Positions 11,961 through 24,239 of a stretch of DNA of 64,000 nucleotides are shown piece by piece. The stretch's first letter is position 1; the number at the start of each line of letters is the position of its first letter. This DNA is from Mimachlamys varia (Eukaryota; Mollusca; Bivalvia; Pectinida; Pectinidae): assembly GCA_947623455.1 (NCBI GenBank), contig OX392536.1, forward strand, positions 30,385,465 through 30,449,464, read 5' to 3'. The notes under the pieces are model-generated. The model made no database searches. It had not been told where the DNA came from and saw only the letters and a program-made list of their open reading frames with translations. The translations under genes were made by a program, and so were the position numbers.

Positions 11961-12599
11961 ATGTATAAGATAACTATCTTAGCCAAAAGATATATCAAGA
12001 ATTTATGTGTCAAATAAAATTAGCACAATGCTCCATACACGGGTAAAATTACCTTATTTTAAAAGCTGAAAAAAATGGAAAGGAACAATAGGAATTTGAA
12101 TATTGTGTTAGATAATTTTTGATTATCTATATCTTGATAATATCAAAAGAAAAATAGGGGTCACTAGGCAATTCTCACCAAATGTTTAATGATAATATCC
12201 AAATCTAAAAGATCCAAACATGTAGGGTTACATTAATGATTCAGTTTTCTTGAAATGGATAATACTATCTATGTTAACATAAATCATTCTTACTCTTGTC
12301 AATCTCTTTTGGTCTAATTTTTTGAATAAGATTGATAATGTTTCAGAAAGCTACCTATCCAACAATTAGATAAACAATAACATTCCAAAAGTTTTATCTC
12401 AAAAGTGATAAAGCTATCAAAATGATTTAACGCAAGAAAAATATCCAACAGAGATATCAAAAATTAAAAAATACGAACAGACTTTTCGGGAAAACACTTG
12501 ATAAATGAAGCATTGGAATAAAAATAATGCTTTTGTTTTATGATACACTGGCATCCCTTTTCCTCGTATAGATGTTATTCCCTGCAGACTCAGAAGAAG
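11961..12599. other. Intergenic part of duplication copy 1
   Basis: Non-coding; 12100-12310 aligns with 23870-24150. No gene seen. Confidence 0.5.
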
Positions 12600-13215
12600 A
12601 AGTGGTACAAATGTACATGAAGTTGTCGTCACCGTCGTAGTTACCAAAGGACCAAAGTTAGACAAGGTACATTGATGGAAGTGTCCTGTGCGGACTTGGA
12701 GCTTCAAGTGTGACCACAACCATACCTTAGAGTCCTCCACGCTTCAGATAGCTTGAAGGGTAAAACCAACCTTACTGCATTTCCCTCTCACTCGGGTATA
12801 AAGGATTTGTGTGAACGATATCGAATGTGGCTTAGATTTGGTTTGGTTTATTACGTTTTACGTCCTATTACAGCCACCACCGTTTAAGCACGTGTCAGGG
12901 TTTGGAGGTGGAGGACTGCCGGGGTTTACGGAGAAAAACTACCGACTTACGGTCAGTACCTGGCCCATTTCCCCACGTGGGTTTCAAAATCGCAACCCAT
13001 AGTTTGAGGGCTAGTGGAAGAATATCGGGACACATTTACCACTTGGCCAACAACGTGGCATTAGCGTAACGCTTTTAAAATGATAGTGTTTTCTTGGAAC
13101 ATGCAGTATCTAGAAGTATCTGGTCGCAGATTCGTAAATGAATTTAAATACAACAGATGTTATGGTAGAGATCAACAGAATGTCTGTGGAACATATTCAG
13201 TAATACAAGTGGCAA
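12600..13215 (-). pseudogene. Old relic of the family (ectodomain and tail), split by a SINE
   Basis: 12640-12830 aligns with the 3' coding part of the gene at 6380-7768 (the regions coding for CLTWGP, the GKFGCG segment and the TNPLVTL segment). 13070-13215 resumes with the part encoding TCTM and then TSVVFK...CSTD. The two pieces are separated by a SINE at 12831-13066. There are many frameshifts and stops, so it is dead. The matching relic in duplication copy 2 is at 24240-24420. The membrane part is missing: retroelement sequence begins at about 13230. Confidence 0.7.
12831..13066 (-). mobile_element. tRNA-derived SINE inserted in the relic
   Basis: On the plus strand it starts with a TTTGGTTTGGTTT tail and TTACGTCCTATTACAGCC. 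It ends with the complement of a tRNA-like head in which the A-box region reads TTGGCCAAGTGG on the minus strand, and it contains a B-box-like GATTTTGAAACCC. It is related to 35482-35697. Confidence 0.7.
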
Positions 13216-13229
13216 TACTAGTGACCTTG

Positions 13230-13680
13230 CCAAATCATTTAGATCAACCATCGGTATACATTGTCGATGTGTTGTCTATATATAACAAGAGTTTTGCTGA
13301 TCGAGTCAATGATAAATACCCTTCTAAACTTGGAATCAAGGGAGAGATATACTCTTCTACATCAGCTGCGTACCTCAATCGTTACTTATAATATGTCGAA
13401 CATGGACATCTTTCTTTTACGCTAAACAATAAACTTGACGATTTCGCTTTTTCCTATCATGAACGTTCTCTTTCTTGATTGTTACATCCCTGATTCGATG
13501 ATAATTAAGAACAAATTTAATGGTCGTTATCTTGGTCGCATGGAGAAGTATTCTACATCCTTGTATGACATGAAGGTTCTTTTTAATATGCTCATCAGTA
13601 TGCCTATTTGTTTTGATTGAAAATGATGCATCTGTTCTCACTTTGAGGGTCTGACATTTACCTAGAGTTACATACTCTTA
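13230..13680 (+). mobile_element. Degenerate retroelement fragment
   Basis: Encodes, with stops, remnants of YPSKLGIKGEIYSSTSAAYL followed by the K-L-D-D-F-A-F region matching the RT-type ORF end, and then the shared 3' tail (AATATGCTCATCAGTATG ... TTGTTTTGATTGAAAATGATG). Confidence 0.6.
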
Positions 13681-14851
13681 CACATTGGGACCGTATTCAT
13701 GAAAAAGTTTTCGTTCTCCAAAATAGATTCTGTGCTTAAACCATGCAAAATTATCAAGAGTCAATAACATCACTGCTTTTAGTTCCTTCGAATTTTTAAC
13801 GATTCATGAACAGAACATATTTTCATGAATAATTAACGCAATGAGCACAAAGTCCATGCTTGAGCATGCCAAAGATGTCATGAATATGGGTCCTGAAAAT
13901 AATTTAGAGTGTATCCACGGAAATATCTTTTTGTGTATATTTTTTTCACAAGCAGTCTTGGCATTTTCATAGTTTGATGTATATTGCTTAGTTAAGCAAC
14001 CTTTTACCATTTTGGTGACAGTTTTGCTGTAAGACTTTCTCCATCTTAGTTCCTAATTATGAGGCCCAATTATGAGACATTTGTCAGTCTGGACACATTC
14101 TTTCCCAATTAGTTTGTGATACCTTTAATCATACAAGGATATACTCTATCGAAACTGTATGGAGTAAATAGTAGCACCTTTTTCATTATAAACGTAATAT
14201 GGGTATTTGTCTATGAATTGTCTGTTTTAATGTTTTGTATTATGAAAGATATTGTATGCAGATATGCTACATTACACTTCTAAAGCATAAATATAGTTTG
14301 ATTGACTTCATGTTGTTATATACAATACAGTTGTGCCATGAGTATTGGTCTATTGCTAAAGTACACCAAAAACAGGGAATAATGATCTTTTCTATGTGAC
14401 AATAGGCGCCTTCTTTTTGTTCTTTGTTCGCTTCAGAAAACAGTTAAATCATATAAAAGAAAAATGGTATTCGCTTGAATGGGAATTAAGTGCTTAACAA
14501 TAACACGAACCAATGTTGAGCCCCTAAAACGTACATTTTATTAGATGAATCCATTATAATATATATGATTTGCTGTATTTTGCTACTAAACATACGTATA
14601 GAATAAAATCCTGACATATTCGCAGACAATTGTCTATTCGGAAATGACAACTTAAATAATATAATCAAGGATATTTTAATAATATTTAAAATTGTAGTAA
14701 AATACTATCTTCCAGATATGTTTCATTTTTTAATATAATTTAGGTAATATTTCGAAATATTTTATTCAGGCTGGTAATGACAAAATATTAAAAATTCGAA
14801 GAACACAATTAGTTGAAGTTCCTTCTGATTGCGCTATAACACCGTTTCACC
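13681..14851. other. Intergenic, nothing recognised
   Basis: AT-rich; short frames only, with no family relatives. 13690-13745 has a GGACCGTATTCATGAAAAAG start reminiscent of DNA-transposon ends, but no matching second end was found. Confidence 0.4.
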
Positions 14852-15326
14852 GGTATCAAATAATCATTACAACTGCTGAACAACCACAAAAGGTGGGTGT
14901 TATTACACTCTCAGGGTATCAAATAATCGTTACAACTGCTGAACAACCACAAAAGGTGGGTGTTATTACACTCTCAGGGTATCAAATAATCATTACAACT
15001 GCTGAACAACCACAAAAGGTGGGTGTTATTACACTCTCAGGGTATCAAATAATCATTACAACTGCTGAACAACCACAAAAGGTGGGTGTTATTACACTCT
15101 CAGGGTATCAAATAATCGGTACTACTGCTGAACAACCACAAAAGGTGGGTGTTATTACACTCTCAGGGTATCAAATAATCATTACAACTGCTGAACAACC
15201 ACAAAAGGTGGGTGTTATTACACTCTCAGGGTATCAAATAATCATTTCAACTGCTGAACAACTCCAAAAGGTTGGTGTTATTACACTCTCAGGATATCAA
15301 AAAATCATTACACCTGCTGAACAACA
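14852..15326. repeat. 63-bp tandem satellite, about 7.5 units
   Basis: Unit motifs are GGTGGGTGTTATTACACTCT, then CAGGGTATCAAATAATC and ACTGCTGAACAACCACAAAA. Units are almost identical, with the last two more diverged. Because 63 is a multiple of three, one frame stays open as a 21-residue repeat (14893-15372). I regard this as a by-product, not a gene. Confidence 0.9.
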
Positions 15327-16410
15327 TTCTGTTTTTATTACATATTCACCAGTGAAATATCAGAAAATATAAACTTGATAAATCTTATATCATCACTGCT
15401 TATATCATCACTAGTGATGATATAAAAAATCTTATATATATAAGTTTTTGTCCGATATCATTAAGCACTATTTGTGTACTTTTTTCCGTTATTCTAGAAT
15501 CACTAGAATCAAATCATATTGAGTATGGACATTAAAAACCTCTATAGTATTATGGAAATTAATAAATAACTTATTGATTTTATAAATATGTTTTTGCATT
15601 TTTACTATTGCTACGCACTCGTGAAAACAAAAATCTGCCATACTCGTGAAATATATTTGATATTTAATGGGAAACCATTGAATAGCCTCTATATACCACA
15701 ATAAGTGGGTGTTATTACACTCTCAGGGTATCAAATAATCATTACAACTGCTGAACAACCACAAAAGGTGGGCGTTATTACACTCCCAGGGTATCAAAAA
15801 ATCATTACACCTGCTGAACAACATTCTGTTTTTATTACATTTTCACCAGTGAAATATCAGAAAATATAAACTTGATAAAACTTATATCATCACTGCTTAT
15901 ATCATCACTAGTGATGATATAAGAAATCTTATATATATAAGTTTTTGTCCGATATCATTAAGCACTATTTGTGTACTTTATCCGTTATTCTAGAATCAAA
16001 TCATATAGAGTAGGGACATTAAAAACCTCTATAGTATTATGGAAATTAATAGATAACTAATTGATTTTATAAATATGTTTTTGCATTTTTACTATTTCGA
16101 ACAAAAAATAGAAGTTCATCCTGTGGCATATTAATATTCTATAACCCTAAGGCACTCCGTCAAGATCAGTTTTAACCGCAAATTTTTTTTAATGAAATCA
16201 GACTTTTGGGAATTTGGAAAATGTAATAAAAAGAAAATTCAATGGTTTCGCAATAAATATTAAATATATTTCACTCGTATGGCAGATTTTAAAAATATTT
16301 TCACTCTTGCTACGCACTCGTGAAAAAAACCCAACTCTGCCATACTCGTGAAATATATTTGATATTTAATGGGAAACCACTGAATAGCCTCTATATACCA
16401 CAATAAGTGG
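15327..16410. repeat. Duplicated satellite flank with a second mini-array
   Basis: 15327-15706 and 15823-16410 are copies of the same flank: TTCTGTTTTTATTACAT, then a palindrome around CATCACTAGTGATG, and CACTCGTGAAA near the end. 15707-15822 holds another 1.8 units of the 63-bp repeat. The second flank has about 200 bp extra. The alternation of array and flank suggests a higher-order repeat or an element carrying an internal minisatellite. Confidence 0.75.
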
Positions 16411-16426
16411 GTGTTATTACTCTCTC

Positions 16427-16450
16427 GGGGGGGGGGGGGGGGGGGGGGGG
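16427..16450. repeat. Run of 24 G
   Basis: Uninterrupted G run, starting inside a partial 63-bp unit at its natural AGGG and followed by TCGAC. It may be slippage or a sequencing or assembly artefact. Confidence 0.9.
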
Positions 16451-17954
16451 TCGACTGTTTAATTAATGTAGATTAAACATTCCATTGCATGGTCAAAATA
16501 TTCGATCAAGAAAATCAACGAAACTTGATATCACTGTCATTTAATGCAGTAATATCAATAATATTCCTTGCATATCTTATGTTTGACAGGTATGTGGTAT
16601 GTAAGGAATATCAACCGAGTTATAATAGGTACAGATCTATGACTTTCTTGGACTCGCGTTTGAGCAATGCACAACACTAATGTGCTAATTTTATTTATTT
16701 TTACTTAGTTATTCAAACGACATCTTGACATTTATTCAAGTGGGAAAGTACTTAGATTACGTGCTGACCATTTCAAAAAATGAATTACGTTAATTGTTCA
16801 TGCTAGTCATACATTCTTTTTGGTAGTCAATGCTAATTGTATATAGCAATGCACATTTATAGCAACAGCCAACGCACTCAGTAAATAAAAAAAAGCATTA
16901 TGATAGGTCCGCAGTATTGGATTTTATTTTCAAAGATACCTATTAGAATCAGTTCGTTGACTATGTATTATCTGTTAACCGTTTGATCAGGTATATGTCA
17001 ATATTACATTAAGTGACAGACATCACTGTGCTGTCCTTTAAGTGACAATATTATAAATACGAAGTGCAACCTTGTGTGTCCATGAAAAAAAAAAACTAAG
17101 TAGGGATCTACCTTTATATTACTGATATAGAAATTAAATTAGGTACTTTGAGTTTTGTAAAGACTGGGATATACACTGATAAAAGACATACCCTTAAATG
17201 ATGTAATTATTAAAGGTGGACTCCTGAAGGATTTTAATTGTACGAACTGTCTTTGAAGTTCATTATGCAGATAAAAATTATAAACTCGTGAAGGATTTGG
17301 ATTGGAGCTGACTTTAAAGTGCACATGAAACTAAAAATACATCAACGTGATATTCATGTGAGTTTATTTCTCGTCATGACACCATGTCACAAGTAAGGTT
17401 CAGTTTTTGTTTTAATTTATTAAAGTTTTACTGGGATATGAATTGCATGATATATATGGCAATGTCATATATATATTACTAGTGCATGTTATCGAGTTCT
17501 ATATCTCAATGTTTATACCAGTACCTATATGGACGTATAAAGATTAGAGAAAATCCCAAGAAAATTGTAAAATAAATCGTTCGTTGGTTTTAAAATCAAT
17601 CAAACTAAGTTGAAGTCGCTCTTTTCTATGTTTTTTATAATGGTTTTAGATTTATATTGCATATCATGGTTTTAACTTTCTGATACATATCATGAACAAA
17701 GGACATGATTGGGAGGATTCTACACAGTAAAATACATACCCGATACTATTAAAGTTTCTATCCTATCAAAATTGGTAATTAAAGATTGTGATAATTAACG
17801 ACTTTTTTGTCGATTTTTTTAACTGGGATATATTGATGGTAATTAAGTAATTCTTAAAAATATCCAGTATCATAAAACTACACTTGGTATTCCAAATTAT
17901 GTCTTTGAATTTGAGTTTGCAATGACTTTTATTCGAAATTATTCAATAAGATTC

Positions 17955-18332
17955 AATACGTCGTTTCCGAGATACTTTTTCTCAACGGATTTAACCAGGT
18001 TTTAGATTCGCTTGTCACGTGAAAGGGGTCATGTATACTTCCGGTGTACCACCAAAGCATCAGTACTACAAAACAATATTCAAAAAGAGCTGCTATGAGT
18101 TTCCAAACCACATGTTTATCTTCATGTTACTGGTCAGTAGAAATAACTTTGTTAGAGCATCCTAAATTTCGGTGATATTTGTCCTAATTTACCGTAGTTT
18201 TACGCTTTCAAAGTTTATTAACTACCGATTTACAATTACACCGGAAGTATATATGCCCCTCTGAATGTACCACGTGACTGCCAAATCACGTGACATTTAT
18301 TCCGGAAAGTTGTATCTCGGAAACGGCGTATT
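17955..18332. mobile_element. 378-bp MITE
   Basis: Terminal inverted repeats related to AATACG(T/C)CGTTTCCGAGATAC, with an inner inverted pair CTTCCGGTGTA / ACACCGGAAGTA. The matching place in duplication copy 1 (about 5575-5590, TTCAATTGTGTTTGATTA) lacks it. Confidence 0.7.
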
Positions 18333-19313
18333 TGATTAAAATGCAGATCCTCATCCCGATTTTTAAGGATCTAGCTGGTTTGTTGACCTTTTGCATTAGC
18401 AAATCTAGATACTGCTACCAGAACCTTGAATATGAATGTTTGTGGACAAAATTATTTGCTGTAGATGACATTGTCAGCTGTCATCATTTAGACAATTCTA
18501 CTGCAGTTTGAAGTAAAAAGGCGACAAATGTCACCGACACATGAACTTTTATGGGATGTTGCCATTTGCCTATGTTACAGAATGTAAATGAATGTCTGTG
18601 TTAACAAGATAGGATAGTGTTTGCTCATCAAAAATGGGAGCAGCTTTGTCAGGCATCAAATCATTTACTCCAAAGATTATTTCATGAACGTACTCGACTT
18701 TATAGGTACAGTAGTGTGAAATTATAATAAATACAAATGTCCTGTTTTCTGTTGACTTTCATTCATTTGAGAGAAAACTCATATTTTTAATTTTCGTCAG
18801 CATTCGTGAAAACACCTGAATTCGACTTTCCTCTTGCAATATATTAGATTGTAAACGAAAAATTGTTGCATTCCTCTTTATCATTTGCCTTTAAGCACGG
18901 TGTAGCATTGAGAGTATCAAACAAATTATTTGGACCACGTAATAACAGCTTGCCTGATAGACCGTTAGTGTATCAGGTACCTTTGTTATTGGATAATTTT
19001 CAATCTTTGTATTTTGGATATAACAATAGAGTTAAAATGAAAAGGAGAGTAATTGTAAAATTAATTAATTTCGTTTATCTGAGACACTGCTGTGTTTTTG
19101 ATAAAAAATGTCTTGAAATAAGAGGATATAAACGCCAAAATAGTATTACTTATATCAAATCGAAGGCAAAAGTAGTCAACAACCTTGTTCAAAATTCACA
19201 AAAAAAAAATAAATGAAATAAAAATAAAAACAAACTGATTGTAGCAACGAAAAAAACACACACACAACAACAAAGCAACAAAAAAAACCAGCTAATACTG
19301 TTAAAAAACAAAT
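18333..19313. other. 3' flank of the gene at 19314-20660
   Basis: Non-coding. 19005-19200 aligns with 5995-6175, so the paralogy of the two genes extends well past their stop codons. A 117-codon plus-strand frame at 18863 lies in this flank without a relative in copy 1, and I do not call it. Confidence 0.5.
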
Positions 19314-20660
19314 TCAGCCGCGTCCAATTCGCGCTGTAGTGGTAGTAGTAGACGTGGTGGTCGTTATAGTGGTTGTTACCATGGGGCCCCAGGTCAGACA
19401 AGGAACACTGATAGAGGTGTCCTGTTTGGACGTGGAGCTCCCGGTGTGACCACATCCAAACTTCCCAGTTTTCCACGCTTCCGAGACAGGTTGAATGGTA
19501 CTTCCGGTTTTGTAGTATTCCCCACTTACTCCGGTCAGGGTCACAAGGGGATTTGTGTGATATACATTGGGCGTGGCCTTGAAGTAACGCAGTGAGAATG
19601 AAGGTGTTGTCATGGTACATGTACAACTTCCGGTGCTGGTGAAGGAGGCAAGTCTATAGTTATAGAATATGTCGCCAAGTGGTTTTCGACTACTCGGAGA
19701 TTCATAAACACTTTTAAACACAACAGATGTGGTTGAAGAGGTCAACGGAATGTCTGTAGAACACGTGGTTAGTACCGACATAGGCGAGGTCTGTGTGGAA
19801 TAGCAGGTAGATGATTCTGGTGATGTTACATCACTAGAGGACGTCGACTGGATCCAAAGTCGCGTGTTTGGGTTCGAGTCGTAAGTTATACTCGCAACAA
19901 ATGTTCCCGATAAATTCAAGGTGATGTTTGTCAAATCTGTTAGTTTTATCCATTCGTCGTTATTCATAACAATTCCATTTGTACTGGTGTCAAAGTTTAC
20001 ATATATCCCGCCTCTGTCTAAGTAATTTACACCGTTGTATTTTCCGTAACTAAAATCTAGGGGACTTGACAATAGAACCACATTTTTAGTGTCTGTGAAA
20101 TAATTCCCCAAACCGAACACCATCAAAGAACTGATCAGCATAATGACGAGGCCGATGAAAACCGGAATCGTCAGCCATTTTCGGGTTTTATTTCCTTCTA
20201 GAACTGTTATTTCAGTGTTAGTTTTGTTGTTGATAGCCTTGGCGATAATAACACCGACATTTGCACAAACCTCTAAAAGAGTGGACAAGCCCTTGACCAA
20301 CAGTATAACGGTGACCGCGGTATTTCGACATCCGGCTATGTACACACTCATCAGTATCAGGGGAACGTCCTCGATCCAAAGGGACACCAGGTTGATGTTA
20401 TCAAGGAGACCAGTCGGAAGTAAATCTTGTTTTGGAGAGAAAAGATCCAATATCTTCAAAACCAGCTCAGCAATAAATGCAACACTCCCAATACAGCAGA
20501 ACAGAATGAGAAAACCCAAAACAGCATCCGAGAGCGGGCCAAACACGAGACCTTTTTCTATTCCGCTCACTTCATAGTACAGCAACCAATCCGTGATCAG
20601 ATCAAAGGTTGAAGCCAAAGCATTGACAAGGAACGCCAGCGCTTTATACTGTGAGACCAT
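19314..20660 (-). CDS. Intact five-TM, Cys-rich ectodomain, Thr-tailed membrane protein (subfamily A)
   Basis: 448 residues from the ATG at 20660 (MVSQYKALAF). The open frame reaches 20678 only through a GTG, and the splice acceptor ACTTTTCAG|GCTTAG ends at 20684, so the ATG is preferred. Domain order is that of the 6380-7768 protein: five hydrophobic segments to about residue 186, then an ectodomain with cysteines in CYST...TC, CTC, GCG and PCLTW and with sequons NITLNLS. A Thr-rich tail ends TTTTTARIGRG. It differs from its paralogue mainly by scattered substitutions and by the tail, which is shorter and lacks the GGGG end. It is expected to be a plasma-membrane or secretory-pathway protein with an extracellular C-terminus; this is inference, and the ligand or role is unknown. 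Confidence 0.9.
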   Translation of the reverse strand: MVSQYKALAFLVNALASTFDLITDWLLYYEVSGIEKGLVFGPLSDAVLGFLILFCCIGSVAFIAELVLKILDLFSPKQDLLPTGLLDNINLVSLWIEDVPLILMSVYIAGCRNTAVTVILLVKGLSTLLEVCANVGVIIAKAINNKTNTEITVLEGNKTRKWLTIPVFIGLVIMLISSLMVFGLGNYFTDTKNVVLLSSPLDFSYGKYNGVNYLDRGGIYVNFDTSTNGIVMNNDEWIKLTDLTNITLNLSGTFVASITYDSNPNTRLWIQSTSSSDVTSPESSTCYSTQTSPMSVLTTCSTDIPLTSSTTSVVFKSVYESPSSRKPLGDIFYNYRLASFTSTGSCTCTMTTPSFSLRYFKATPNVYHTNPLVTLTGVSGEYYKTGSTIQPVSEAWKTGKFGCGHTGSSTSKQDTSISVPCLTWGPMVTTTITTTTSTTTTTARIGRG

Positions 20661-20867
20661 GTTGGAAGATTGAGGCACTAAGCCTGAAAAGTAATCATTG
20701 CAATGTTCATTTTATATCATACGATTCATGGTACATTACAAGGTGGCATTGTTCATAATATACACACTTTCGTAGCACACGATTTTAAATTATAATGAAT
20801 TCCCTTTGTCCTATATTCAAAAAAATGTTTTACACAACTAACCAATCTGCTTCTCATGTAGTTAACC

Positions 20868-20990
20868 ACCTTTTAGCCCCTAGCATCACTGACGAGTCCT
20901 AGAATGACAAAACAATTGTATGACGCAGTCTAATTCCTTTTTTCGGCCTACTATATCTATTACTGAATTTAAAGTGCTGCATGTCTTGTT
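20868..20990 (+). repeat. Decayed copy B of the hammerhead-ribozyme-like repeat
   Basis: CTGACGAGTCC is intact, but stem II is broken (GTCC/TGAC) and the GAAA box reads AAAA. The following GTATGACGCAGTCTAATTCC matches the other copies. Predicted inactive. Confidence 0.6.
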
Positions 20991-21239
20991 AACATTCAAT
21001 TTTGATTTTTAAGTTAATGTGTATTCCGTAAGCTTATATGGGTAAATGAAAGGAATAATTCATTTTCATTTTTTGTTCTCACATTCTTGTGATTATATCT
21101 AATGAATGTTTGTAAATATTGTAGCTTCAAGTACGGGTGCCCGGTATGTAGAGCAAGATAATAAGGCTATTGAAATTAAAAGTGAGGGTCATGTACGTGA
21201 ATGCAAGTGAGTTAAGTATTACTTTCTTTTCAGAAGTTC

Positions 21240-21965
21240 GAAAAAATATTTTACCGTTGAAGGCCACGCCCACATAATGGTGTCAAAAAACAAATCAGGG
21301 AATGCCAAAGCGTCAACAAACCATATCCGAACTCAAATTCGATTAAACCCGAGGCAAAATGTAAATTAAGAAAAGATTTACTTGGAGAAATTTGAAAAGT
21401 CCAAGAAAATAAGACTAGGTGTTCCGTAAGAGTAAGCGCCTTCTTCTTTATCGACCACACCCGTCATGTAAATCTTGGTCACATCAAGTCCTCAAAATGA
21501 GAACCGAGTCATCATTTTCAATCACAACAAGTAAGCACACTAATGAGCATACTCAAAATCTTCCATCTTAATATTACACAGATACAGAATATTTCTCAAT
21601 GAGACCAAGATGGCGATCATAAAACTTGCCAATTGTCTTAATCAACCTCCATCTCTCGAATCCCTGTGCCATTAGTTTGTTCGTTAGAAGCTAACATCTA
21701 TCACGAAAATCCCGATATTAAGAGCAAGCCCTAGAATAACGAATTAACTGCGACATGTAAACACCAAAGGATTGAGAAGCAGGGATGTTAGTAACAAGAA
21801 AGGGAAAGTTGACGATCGGAAAACCGAAATCCCCACGTTTATCATAAAGCTTAGTAGTAAGCTGCCCGTGTTGGTCATTGCTTAAGTAAAAATCGAGGTA
21901 GGAAGCTGACACAGGAGAGTCTGTCCTTAATCTCAACTTCAGCAGGGTAATGCAGGCATTCATTA
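21240..21965 (-). mobile_element. Retroelement fragment with end of RT-type ORF
   Basis: The minus-strand frame 21718-21963 encodes SASYLDFYLS, LYDKRGDFGFPIVNFPFL and YMSQLIRYSRAC. The nucleotide sequence continues through the CRYRDF...LLTNKL region (with a stop) to the shared 3' tail near 21300-21480. The longest and most informative copy of the family in the window. It sits inside the 5' UTR intron of the gene at 19314-20660, in the same orientation. Confidence 0.7.
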
Positions 21966-23033
21966 CATGACGTGCAACTAATATGCATGTTTAAACGAAA
22001 ATACATTGATAAGAGTTAATGTTATAAGCATTTAGATTAACATTTCGTTTGAAAAATCGAGACTTCTAAGCACAAAACTGAAACTGAGAACACATTTGAA
22101 AGTAGGGATGCTAAATGATAGTTTGGGCGTTCTGATAACTATCGCCGATAAGTTTTCATTTTTTTTTATGTAAACATACATTACGATGATGCAATCATGT
22201 TATAGCATGAAACTTAGGTCGGCATGGAGAAATTCCGAGATATACAATGTAAGGGGATAACGTGGGAAAGACAAGATTACAAATGTTCCAGAAAGGAAGT
22301 ACGATTTCAATGAAAAAATCGTTAACACATTTGTTTATCGAAGTTACGTAGTACGCTATCGGGGCATTTGCATTATTTGCAGGTTTAGTGTTATATCAGT
22401 TTTAAGAACAATGAAGAATGTTTAAAATTATCCTAAAGTTTTGTCAAAAAAAGAGATCATTTGTGATGCTTTCCCCCTCATAATTTCGAATCGTTCCCAA
22501 GCTAACCATACTTCATTCATTTTGGTTTGTTTATTCAAAGCCATTTACAAGATTAGTGTAAACAAAATTTATTTCATTTCGTGTCGTACGCAATACACAA
22601 ATGCAAGAACAGGATGCAGAAAAAAAGTAAATGAATACTCGTACGAATATGTCTCCTGAATTGATGACAGGCAGATAACAACATTATAAGGTAACAACAT
22701 ACACCAGAATGTTAATTGTAATTTAATGTTGACTTTCCTATGTTCCGTACACGGTATTGTTTTACTTCGTTTTATTAGGTGTTTTTTCCAATATTCTACC
22801 GATCGCGTCAATATTATAATTCCAAAAATCGACGAATATGTACAGGAAAACCGATCAGGACTTAAATTGCTAAAGTTCTAAACATCGAAATCTATGTTTC
22901 ACTGTAAAATCTTAAGGTAAACAAACGACAATGCAGATTATAAACCAACTACTCTCAATTTAACCTACCTTTGATTTAAATCTCTCCCACTCGGGCTGTT
23001 TCGCTGATTATAGGTTCCTCGGGACATGTCTAA

Positions 23034-23043
23034 GTTAATATAG
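23034..23043 (-). promoter_or_regulatory. Putative TATA box of the gene at 19314-20660
   Basis: Minus strand CTATATTAAC, 65-75 bases upstream of the donor, conserved with 8222-8232. Confidence 0.45.
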
Positions 23044-23337
23044 GGCTAAACTGAAATCATGTGACACTTGACAGCCATGAAACGTAATTTTCAATAATCA
23101 TGTGACATGTTTGAGTAACCAGAAAGGTATAAAAATAAGTACTTATAGAAATCACATCAAAAGATTTAAAAGGCACTAGATATACAAAAACAAATATGTA
23201 TATTGGTCCACGAAAATCATTTAATGAACTAAGTTGCGATTTGTTTGTAAGACTTTCTTATAAAACTGACGTAGGCACCTTGGCTATACGATGATTTATT
23301 AACATTTTTGTGTTGTTGTGGAAGTTCACGTGGAAAT

Positions 23338-23606
23338 GTTAAATAAAATAAGAGAATACCGAAGCGTCAACATAATCATAATCCAAACTCAAAATCGATT
23401 AAACCAGGGGCAAAATTTGAACAAAGGAAAGATTTACATGGAGACCCTTGCAAAAGTACAAGAGAATAAGACCAGGTGTTCCGGAAGAGTAAGTGTCTTC
23501 TGCTACATCGACGACACCCGCCATGTAAATCTTTGTCACATCCAAGTAAACATCAAGTTCTCAAAATGAGAACCGATTCGTCATTGTCATCACAACAAGT
23601 AAACAC
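23338..23606 (-). mobile_element. Retroelement 3'-end fragment
   Basis: Minus strand: GTTTACTTGTTGTGATGACA, then CACTTACTCTTCCGGAACACC and GGGTCTCCATGTAAATC, ending at CGGTATTCTCTTATTTTATT. The empty site is visible at 8531-8556 in duplication copy 1. Confidence 0.75.
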
Positions 23607-24239
23607 ACTAACAGCGATATAAAGACAAAATATTTATTTTTTATTTTAAATTGGTTTTTATACAAACTTTCTATCACTTGGCGTTAGTCACTTAAGTAGA
23701 CTGTATAAGAGGGTTTTGGCCTACTCTCTGTTACTAATGGCGTCCTCTTTCCGTGTCTTATAATCATAAAAATTTAATTTTTATTAAAACCTTAAGTTGT
23801 ATCATAGAGCTAAGGCGTAAGATGATACAATAAAAGTATTGATACATATCATCGAATGCTAAATATTGTGTCAATTTATTTGATATATATATTTTTTTTT
23901 TGATAATATCAAAAGAAAAATATGGGTGACCAGGTAATGTGTTTTTATAAGGGAAAAGGCAAAGACAATATTTATCACAAAGGTGTTTTGTTCTATTCTT
24001 TCATCCTCATAAATGTGTTTGACGACTAGATCCAAATGTCAAAATACCCAAACATGTAGGGAACATTTGCGCATTAATGATTCATTTTTCTCGTAATGAG
24101 TAATATTATCTATGTCAAAGTCAATCATTCTTGCTTACGTTAAACTGTTGTTATTATAGAGGTCAAGGAAATGGTTGTAGATAATATTTCAGTAAAACAA
24201 TGGCGAGGTTAAAGTGAAATAGCGGAGAGAAACTGTCGG

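Larger units (their letters stand above)
2100..13215. repeat. Segmental duplication, copy 1
   Basis: This block aligns in order and orientation with 16630-24420. Matching pairs include 2640-2940 with 16780-17060, 2985-3330 with 17190-17520, 5200-5600 with 17580-17960, the genes 6380-7768 with 19314-20660, 8090-8555 with 22890-23340 and 23607-23625, 11615-12310 with 23625-24160, and the relics at 12600-13215 with 24240-24420. Copy 1 has private insertions: the retroelement at 2185-2625, about 1.8 kb at 3340-5190, and the 3-kb TIR element at 8562-11612. Boundaries are approximate because the alignment was made by eye. Confidence 0.8.
20684..22968 (-). other. 5' UTR intron of the gene at 19314-20660
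   Basis: Donor CAAAG|GTAGGTTAA at 22969/22968 and acceptor at 20684. At 2285 nt it is about six times longer than the paralogue's intron. The excess includes retroelement DNA at 21240-21965. It also contains hammerhead-like copy B. Confidence 0.7.

Noticed and set aside
14852..15326. CRISPR-like array
   Set aside because: Units are contiguous with no variable spacers, and the genome is eukaryotic.
14893..15372. 159-codon open frame with a 21-residue repeat
   Set aside because: Follows from a 63-bp satellite with no stop in that frame; the last units decay and no domain or start context supports translation.
20143..20577. 144-codon plus-strand frame, and similar ones at 26992, 38447, 42491, 53100 and 57969
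   Set aside because: All are antisense to the conserved membrane block of the family, so their similarity to each other is a shadow.
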